A stretch of 64,000 bases of DNA from an uncultured Bacteroidales bacterium (GTDB lineage: Bacteria > Bacteroidota > Bacteroidia > Bacteroidales > P3). Each line of letters begins with the position of its first letter. The stretch's first letter is position 1. Where the stretch lies: the NCBI GenBank assembly GCA_910586395.1, contig CAJUFX010000001.1, positions 70,416 through 134,415 of the forward strand. The letters run 5' to 3'. The notes below the pieces were generated by a model. It did not search any database, was not told the DNA's origin, and saw nothing but the letters and a program-made list of their open reading frames with translations. Made by a program: the position numbers and the translations under genes. Below, piece after piece: positions 58,397-64,000 of this stretch.

Positions 58397-60487
58397 ATGG
58401 CACACGATTTAGCAAAGACGAGAAATATCGGTATCATGGCGCACATTGATGCCGGAAAGACGACTTGTTCCGAACGTATTCTGTTCTATACCGGAAAGAA
58501 CCACAAATTGGGCGAAACGCACGACGGTTCGGCCACGATGGACTGGATGGTGCAGGAACAGGAAAGAGGTATTACGATTACGTCCGCCGCGACGACCGTT
58601 TTTTGGAAATACCGCAACGACAATTATAAAATCAATTTGATCGATACGCCGGGGCACGTGGACTTCACCGTGGAAGTGGAACGTTCCCTGCGTGTATTGG
58701 ACGGCGCCGTAGCCCTGTTTTGCGCCGTAGGCGGCGTACAGCCCCAATCCGAAACCGTTTGGCGTCAAGCCAATAAATATAAAGTGCCGCGCATCGCGTT
58801 CGTCAACAAGATGGACCGTACCGGTGCCGACTTCTTCAACGTCGTAACGCAGATTAAAGAGCGTCTGCAAGCCAAGCCCGTCGTCCTGACGATCCCCATC
58901 GGCCAGGAAGATACGTTCAAGGGCGTCGTGGATGTTATTTCCCGCAAGGCTTACGAATGGAACGAGGAGAACAAGGGTCTCACCTATTTCGAAGTTCCCG
59001 TCCCCGAAGATCTGAAAGACACGGTGGACGAATACCACAACCGCCTGCTCGAAGAAGTGGCGGAACTGGACGAAAATCTGATGACCAAATACTTCGATGA
59101 TCCGAGTACGATTACCGAAGACGAAATCATAGCCGCTATCCGCAAGGCGACGGTCGAAATGACGATCAACCCGGTATTGTGCGGTTCGGCGTTCAAGAAC
59201 AAGGGCATCCAGTTCCTGCTCGACGCCGTGACACGCTACCTGCCGAGTCCGTTGGATGTTGAGGCCATCACGGGTATCAACCCCAAGACCGGCGATGAGG
59301 AATCGCGCAAAGTGGATGTAAACGAACCGTTCAGCGCCTTGGCGTTCAAGATTGCGACCGACCCGTTCGTGGGCCGTATCGCGTTCTTCCGCGTTTATTC
59401 CGGTGCGTTGGACGCCGGTTCTTACGTCCTCAACGCCTCCACGGGCAAGAAAGAACGTATCTCCCGCATCCTGCAGATGCACTCGAATAAACAGCAACCG
59501 ATGGACCGTATCGAAACCGGTGACATCGGTGCGGCCGTCGGCTTCAAGGAAATCAAGACGGGTAACACGCTCTGTGACGAAAACCACCCGATTATCCTCG
59601 AATCCATGACGTTCCCCGACCCGGTCATCAGTATCGCGATCGAACCCGTTTCGCAGGCCGACGTCGATAAACTGTCGAACGGTTTGGCGAAACTCGCCGA
59701 GGAAGACCCGACGTTTCAGGTGCATTCCGATGAGAACTCCGGTCAGACCGTCATCAGCGGTATGGGCGAGTTGCACTTGGATGTACTGATTGACCGTCTG
59801 CGCCGCGAATTCCACGTGGAATGCAACCAAGGCAAACCGCAGGTGGCCTACAAGGAAGCCGTACGTTCCGCCGTACAACACCGCGAAGTCTATAAGAAAC
59901 AGACCGGCGGCCGCGGTAAATTCGCCGATATCATTTTCGAAATCTCTCCGGCCGACGAAGGCGTCAAAGGCCTGCAGTTCATCAACGAAGTCAAGGGCGG
60001 TAACATTCCCAAGGAATTTATTCCCTCCGTTGAAAAAGGTTTCAAGGCCTCTTTGGAAAACGGTGTATTGGCCGGTTACCCGCTCGAAAGCCTCAAAGTT
60101 CGGCTGTTGGATGGTTCGTTCCACCCGGTGGACTCCGATGCGCTTTCGTTTGAGGTCTGCGCCAAAATCGGCTTCAAGGAAGCCTGCCGCAAAGCCAAGT
60201 CCGTACTGCTCGAACCGATTATGTCTTTGGAAATCGAAACGCCGGACGATTATGTCGGCGATGTTTCCAGCGACTTGAACCGTCGCCGCGGCATCATGGA
60301 AGGTATCGAAGCCAAAGTCGGCGGTCAGGCTATCCGCGCCAAAGTGCCTTTAGCTGAAATGTTCGGCTACGTGACGGCTTTGAGAACGCTCAGTTCGGGT
60401 CGCGCCAGCTCTACGATGGAGTATGCCTACCATGCCGAAGCGCCGGCCAACGTTACGGAAGAAGTAATCAAACAAGCTAATAAATAG
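58397..60487 (+). CDS. fusA: Elongation factor G
   Basis: 696 residues, standard length. G1 AHIDAGKTTCSERIL, G2 ERGITITSAAT, G3 DTPGHVDF, G4 NKMDRTG and the domain IV and V regions (RGKFADIIF, GIMEGIEAKVGG) are present. It drives ribosomal translocation. It lies 15 bp after rpsG; tuf does not follow, which is the usual arrangement in this phylum. Confidence 0.98.
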   Translation: MAHDLAKTRNIGIMAHIDAGKTTCSERILFYTGKNHKLGETHDGSATMDWMVQEQERGITITSAATTVFWKYRNDNYKINLIDTPGHVDFTVEVERSLRVLDGAVALFCAVGGVQPQSETVWRQANKYKVPRIAFVNKMDRTGADFFNVVTQIKERLQAKPVVLTIPIGQEDTFKGVVDVISRKAYEWNEENKGLTYFEVPVPEDLKDTVDEYHNRLLEEVAELDENLMTKYFDDPSTITEDEIIAAIRKATVEMTINPVLCGSAFKNKGIQFLLDAVTRYLPSPLDVEAITGINPKTGDEESRKVDVNEPFSALAFKIATDPFVGRIAFFRVYSGALDAGSYVLNASTGKKERISRILQMHSNKQQPMDRIETGDIGAAVGFKEIKTGNTLCDENHPIILESMTFPDPVISIAIEPVSQADVDKLSNGLAKLAEEDPTFQVHSDENSGQTVISGMGELHLDVLIDRLRREFHVECNQGKPQVAYKEAVRSAVQHREVYKKQTGGRGKFADIIFEISPADEGVKGLQFINEVKGGNIPKEFIPSVEKGFKASLENGVLAGYPLESLKVRLLDGSFHPVDSDALSFEVCAKIGFKEACRKAKSVLLEPIMSLEIETPDDYVGDVSSDLNRRRGIMEGIEAKVGGQAIRAKVPLAEMFGYVTALRTLSSGRASSTMEYAYHAEAPANVTEEVIKQANK

Positions 60488-60503
60488 TTTAAATTTTTTA
60501 ACC

Positions 60504-60809
60504 GTGAGTCAAAGAATCAGAATCAAACTCAAATCTTACGACTACAATTTGGTTGACAAGTCGGCCGAAAAGATCGTAAAGACGGTGAAGCTCACAGGGG
60601 CGATGATCAACGGACCCATTCCCCTTCCGACGAACAAAAAGATCTTCACCGTGAACCGTTCCACTTTCGTGAATAAAAAATCGCGGGAACAGTTCGAACT
60701 CTCTTCTTACAAACGTCTGCTTGACATTCACAGCAGCAGTTCCAAGACCATCGACGCGCTGATGAAACTGGAATTGCCGAGCGGTGTTGAAGTGGAAATC
60801 AAAGTCTGA
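60504..60809 (+). CDS. rpsJ: 30S ribosomal protein uS10
   Basis: 101 residues with a GTG start (SQRIRIKLKSYDYNLVDKSAEKIV), as expected for the conserved N-terminus. It opens the S10 operon 16 bp after fusA, so str and S10 operons are merged. uS10 also works in antitermination with NusB. Confidence 0.97.
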   Translation: MSQRIRIKLKSYDYNLVDKSAEKIVKTVKLTGAMINGPIPLPTNKKIFTVNRSTFVNKKSREQFELSSYKRLLDIHSSSSKTIDALMKLELPSGVEVEIKV

Positions 60810-60879
60810 TTTCCGCCGCCCCTCAAATGACGCGACAAGAGAACTTTTTGACACAAAAAACCATAAACAAGCAATTAAA

Positions 60880-61509
60880 ATGTCCGGATTAATAGGAAAG
60901 AAAATCGGAATGACTAGCATTTGGGATGCCTCCGGTAAGAATATACCGTGCACTGTAATCGAAGCTGGTCCTTGTGTGGTAACGCAAGTAAAAACAATGG
61001 AAAAGGACGGATACGAAGCCATTCAGCTGTCCTTTGGCGAACGTAAGGAAAAACATACGCCGAAAGCCCTCATGGGACATTTCGCCAAGGCGAACACGAC
61101 GCCCAAGCAGATCACCATGGAGTTTTCCCGCTTTGAAGAAGGCAGCCGCAAGGCGCACGGCGAAGTATTGGGCGTAGACGTTTTCGAAGAAGGCGAATTC
61201 ATCGACGTAGCCGGCTATACCAAAGGTAAAGGTTTCCAAGGTGTCGTCGGACGGCACGGATTCGGTGGCGTAGGTCAATCTACTCACGGTCAACACAACA
61301 GACTTAGAGCCCCCGGTTCGGTCGGTGCCTCTTCCTATCCTTCCCGCCTGTTCAAAGGCTTGCGCATGGCCGGTCAAAAAGGTCACGAGAGAAGAAAGAG
61401 CATCAACCTTCAGATCATAAAGATCGTTCCCGAAAAGAATTTAATTTTAGTCAAAGGATCGGTACCCGGTCCGAAAGGTTCATTTTTAAAACTCGAAAGA
61501 TGGAGCTAA
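60880..61509 (+). CDS. rplC: 50S ribosomal protein uL3
   Basis: 209 residues from ATG 60880 (MSGLIGKKIGMTSIW); the longer upstream frame is not conserved. Contains FQGVVGRHGFGGVGQSTHGQ and RLFKGLRMAGQKGHER, the loop that reaches the peptidyl-transferase region. It overlaps rplD by 10 bp. Confidence 0.97.
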   Translation: MSGLIGKKIGMTSIWDASGKNIPCTVIEAGPCVVTQVKTMEKDGYEAIQLSFGERKEKHTPKALMGHFAKANTTPKQITMEFSRFEEGSRKAHGEVLGVDVFEEGEFIDVAGYTKGKGFQGVVGRHGFGGVGQSTHGQHNRLRAPGSVGASSYPSRLFKGLRMAGQKGHERRKSINLQIIKIVPEKNLILVKGSVPGPKGSFLKLERWS

Positions 61510-62135
61510 CAGTATATAACATCAAAGGAGAAGAGACCGGCAAGAAAGTTGTCTTGAGCGATCTCATAGCCAAGGCCGAGCCGAACGATCACGCCATTTA
61601 CTTGGACGTGAAGCAATATTTGGCCAACCAACGCCAAGGCACGCACAAAAGCAAGGAAAGATCGGAAGTTTCCGGCAGTACGCGCAAGTTGGGTCGCCAA
61701 AAAGGCGGCGGCGGTGCCCGTAGAGGCGATATCAATTCGCCGCTGTTGGTTGGTGGCGGCCGCGTATTCGGTCCCCGTCCCCGCGACTACCGTTTCAAAC
61801 TCAACAAGAAATTGAAACGCGTGGCTCGTATCTCGGCTCTGTCGTACAAATTGCAGAACAACGGCATCAAGGTGGTTGACGACCTCCAATTGGCCTCGCA
61901 CAAGACCAAAGGCATGGTGGAAGTAATGAAGAACCTTCAACTTTCTGAAAAAAAATCCCTCATAGTGCTTTTGGAATCAAATAATTTCGTATCTTTGTCG
62001 TCCCGAAATCTGCCGCTCATCAAGGTTGTAAATGTCTCTAATTTAAACACTTACGACATTATGAGTGCGGAGAATTTGCTGTTTGTAGAGGCCTCGGCCC
62101 GCAAACTGGACGAAATGTACGGCCAGGAAGCTTAG
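61500..62135 (+). CDS. rplD: 50S ribosomal protein uL4
   Basis: 211 residues: MELTVYNIKGEETGKKVVLSD opening and the exit-tunnel loop RKLGRQKGGGGARRGDI, then GGRVFGPRPRDYRFKLNKK. It overlaps rplC by 10 bp. In E. coli uL4 represses this operon; no such site is identifiable in the leader here. Confidence 0.97.
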   Translation: MELTVYNIKGEETGKKVVLSDLIAKAEPNDHAIYLDVKQYLANQRQGTHKSKERSEVSGSTRKLGRQKGGGGARRGDINSPLLVGGGRVFGPRPRDYRFKLNKKLKRVARISALSYKLQNNGIKVVDDLQLASHKTKGMVEVMKNLQLSEKKSLIVLLESNNFVSLSSRNLPLIKVVNVSNLNTYDIMSAENLLFVEASARKLDEMYGQEA

Positions 62136-62160
62136 TTAGAAACCGCTTAAAACGAGAGAA

Positions 62161-62451
62161 ATGAGCATAATAATTAAACCCATCGTCACAGAGAAGATGA
62201 CGAAAATCGGTGAGAAGTTTAACCGGGTAGGCTTTCTCGTAGAAAAAACGGCTAACAAAATCGAGATTCGGAATGCCGTCGAAAGCATGTATAATGTAAA
62301 GGTAACCGAGGTCAACACCGTACGTTACGACGGAAAAGCGAAATCCCGCTACACCAAAGCCGGTTTCATTGAAGGCCGCACCAATGCCACCAAAAAGGCC
62401 ATCGTTACGTTGGCCGCAGGCGATACGATTGATTTTTATAGCAATATTTAA
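62161..62451 (+). CDS. rplW: 50S ribosomal protein uL23
   Basis: 96 residues: MSIIIKPIVTEKMTKIGEKFNRVGF and KIEIRNAVESMYNVKVTEVNT are conserved. It sits at the tunnel exit and docks trigger factor and SRP. Confidence 0.97.
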   Translation: MSIIIKPIVTEKMTKIGEKFNRVGFLVEKTANKIEIRNAVESMYNVKVTEVNTVRYDGKAKSRYTKAGFIEGRTNATKKAIVTLAAGDTIDFYSNI

Positions 62452-62459
62452 GAAAAGAA

Positions 62460-63284
62460 ATGGCTTTAAAGAAATTCAAACCCACAACGCCAGGTCAGCG
62501 TTTCCGCAGCATCAGCACGTTTGAGGAAATCACGACCTCCACTCCGGAGAAGAGTTTGTTGGCTCCCGTCCGCAAAAGCGGCGGCCGCAACAACCAGGGC
62601 AAAATGACCATGCGCTATATCGGAGGCGGACACAAGAAGCAATATCGTATTATCGATTTCAAACGGGAGAAAGAAAATATTCCCGCCGTGGTTAAAACCA
62701 TCGAGTACGATCCCAATCGTACGGCCCGTATCGCCCTGTTGGTGTATGCCGATGGGGAAAAACGTTATATGTTGGCACCTCAGGGTTTGCAGGTCGGCCA
62801 ACAGGTTTTATCGGGCAAGGGTATCGCCCCTGAATTGGGCAATACGCTTTATTTGAGCGAAATTCCTTTCGGTACGTTGATTTACAACATCGAGTTGCGG
62901 CCCGGTCAGGGTGCCAAGATGGCCCGTAGCGCCGGTGCCTATGCCCAGTTGATGTCGCGCGAAGACAAATACGCGATTATCAAACTGCCTTCCGGCGAAA
63001 CCCGCAAAATCCTTCAGGCTTGCAAAGCGACGGTCGGTGTTGCCTCCAACACGGATCACAGCCTCGAATCCTCCGGTAAAGCCGGTCGCAGTCGTTGGTT
63101 GGGTCGTCGTCCGCGCAACCGCGGTGTCGTCATGAACCCTGTCGATCACCCGATGGGTGGTGGTGAAGGTCGTGCTTCCGGCGGTCACCCGCGTAGCCGC
63201 AAGGGTATGCCGGCCAAGGGTTACAAGACGCGTCGGCCGAAGAACCGTTCCAACCAGTTCATCATAGAAAGAAGGAAGAAATAA
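62460..63284 (+). CDS. rplB: 50S ribosomal protein uL2
   Basis: 274 residues: KKFKPTTPGQRFRS opening, GGRNNQGKMTMRYIGGGHKKQYR, and the C-terminal NPVDHPMGGGEGRASGGHPRS with the conserved His in the peptidyl-transferase environment. It lies 8 bp after rplW. Confidence 0.98.
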   Translation: MALKKFKPTTPGQRFRSISTFEEITTSTPEKSLLAPVRKSGGRNNQGKMTMRYIGGGHKKQYRIIDFKREKENIPAVVKTIEYDPNRTARIALLVYADGEKRYMLAPQGLQVGQQVLSGKGIAPELGNTLYLSEIPFGTLIYNIELRPGQGAKMARSAGAYAQLMSREDKYAIIKLPSGETRKILQACKATVGVASNTDHSLESSGKAGRSRWLGRRPRNRGVVMNPVDHPMGGGEGRASGGHPRSRKGMPAKGYKTRRPKNRSNQFIIERRKK

Positions 63285-63302
63285 CGCTTAAAAATCAAAG
63301 CT

Positions 63303-63581
63303 ATGAGCCGTTCAATTAAAAAAGGTCCATATATCCACTATAAATTAGAAAAGAAAGTTCTGGCCGCCGCTGAAAGCAAGAAGAAGGTTACCATAAAAAC
63401 TTGGTCCAGAGCCTCTATGATCTCTCCCGATTTTGTGGGACAGACCATCGCCGTGCACAATGGCAACAAATTCATTCCGGTTTATGTTACCGAAAACATG
63501 GTAGGCCATAAATTGGGTGAATTCGCCCCCACCCGTATTTTCCGCGGACACGCCGGTAACAAGGACAAAGGAAAAAGGTAG
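63303..63581 (+). CDS. rpsS: 30S ribosomal protein uS19
   Basis: 92 residues: MSRSIKKGPYIHYKLEKKV, KTWSRASMISPDFVGQTIAVHNG, and the HKLGEFAPTRIFRGHAG ending. It binds the head of the 30S subunit together with uS13. Confidence 0.98.
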   Translation: MSRSIKKGPYIHYKLEKKVLAAAESKKKVTIKTWSRASMISPDFVGQTIAVHNGNKFIPVYVTENMVGHKLGEFAPTRIFRGHAGNKDKGKR

Positions 63582-63613
63582 TAAGTAAATCATCCTAAGA
63601 AAAAGACAGAACA

Positions 63614-64000
63614 ATGGGATCGAGAAAACGTATTCGCGCAGAACAGTTTAAAGAGCAGAAAAAGACGCTCTATATGGCGAAGTTGAACAACAACCCCACT
63701 TCGCCGCGTAAGACGAGATATACCGCCGATTTGATTCGGGGAGTGGATGTTGATAAAGCGCTTGCCATTTTGCAATACAGCCACCGCGAGGCGGCTCCGA
63801 AACTGCACAAACTCCTGCGTTCGGCCATTGCCAATTGGCAGAACAAGAACGAAGGCCTCCGCATGGAAGACGCCAAACTGTACGTCAAGGAAATTTTCGT
63901 AGATGGTGGCGTGCAACTTAAGCGTCTCCGTCCGGCCCCCCAAGGCAGAGGATACCGTATCAGAAAGCGCTCCAATCACGTAACGCTCATTTTGGGTAGC
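63614..64000 (+). CDS. rplV: 50S ribosomal protein uL22 (runs off the window)
   Basis: 129 codons are present from ATG 63614 with no stop before the window ends. MGSRKRIRAEQFKEQKKTLY is the N-terminal extension usual in Bacteroidota; NNNPTSPRKTRYTADLIRG and LRPAPQGRGYRIRKRSNHVT, the tunnel-lining hairpin, follow. Nearly the whole protein is present; only a few C-terminal residues should be missing. Confidence 0.97.
   Translation, partial: MGSRKRIRAEQFKEQKKTLYMAKLNNNPTSPRKTRYTADLIRGVDVDKALAILQYSHREAAPKLHKLLRSAIANWQNKNEGLRMEDAKLYVKEIFVDGGVQLKRLRPAPQGRGYRIRKRSNHVTLILGS

Noticed and set aside
58409..60124. 571-codon open frame on the minus strand across fusA
   Set aside because: Shadow of the highly codon-biased fusA gene.
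61990..61997. TATCTTTG promoter box inside rplD
   Set aside because: The -33-like TTTG upstream is only 16 bp away, and the bases encode conserved-length protein; an internal promoter is possible but unsupported.
1..64000. A complete undescribed defence or mobile system
   Set aside because: Apart from the lone rhuM gene there are no nucleases, methylases, transposases, phage genes or toxin-antitoxin pairs that could be recognised.

Overview
The window looks like the chromosome of a member of the Bacteroidota, most likely Bacteroidales. The evidence is a SusC/SusD pair, Bacteroidetes-type -7 promoter boxes (TAnnTTTG, several with a TTTG-like -33 box 19-21 bp upstream), A-rich leaders instead of strong Shine-Dalgarno sites, lipoprotein signals, a Bacteroidetes-type ParC, and the order rpsL-rpsG-fusA followed directly by the S10 operon without tuf. 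Base composition is moderately G+C-rich except around one gene (rhuM). Genus cannot be fixed from the sequence alone.

Layout. 1-3032 (+): end of a sensor kinase, its response regulator and a beta-helix lipoprotein. 3079-11262 (-): a compact unit read uvrA, a fused murB-folC gene, a YfcC-type carrier and aspartokinase. 11263-16385 (+): a susC/susD pair with its own promoter, structured leader and terminator. 16446-20296 (+): ftsK and a LolA-like carrier, closed by a bidirectional terminator. 20312-22633: ribBA and corA diverge from overlapping promoters. 22676-28064 (+): YfhO-like membrane protein and three glycosyltransferases, facing a flippase (28101-29603, -). 29725-35545: M20 dipeptidase, two small lipoproteins, gapA and dxs. 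35546-36910: a low-G+C patch with a rhuM-family gene, flanked by a perfect 13-bp inverted repeat and preceded by three 13-bp direct repeats. 37046-44543 (-): flavodiiron protein, parC, a BatA-domain protein and aroC; parC has related CGGG-NN-ACCC repeats on both sides, including a 3 x 32 bp tandem array. 44592-49129 (-): rpsT, tRNA-Glu, Mpv17-like protein, ADP-forming acyl-CoA synthetase, butyrate kinase and tRNA-Pro. 49221-57195 (-): read ugd, uxs, rfbD, rsfS, ftsH, LUD protein, cdsA, psd, probably one long transcript. 57421-64000 (+): str/S10 ribosomal operon, running off the end inside rplV.

How the genes work together. Much of the window is envelope biology: murein precursor (MurB), phospholipid (CdsA, Psd), nucleotide sugars (Ugd, UXS, RfbD), glycan assembly (GTs, flippase, YfhO), outer-membrane import (SusCD), lipoprotein transport (LolA-like) and membrane protein turnover (FtsH). 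The rest is core metabolism (GapA, Dxs, RibBA, LysC, AroC, FolC), acyl-CoA energy conservation (Acd, Buk), chromosome handling (FtsK, ParC, UvrA) and translation.

No complete new multi-gene system is evident. The strongest leads are the MurB-FolC fusion, the repeat family around parC, and the rhuM patch with its repeats.
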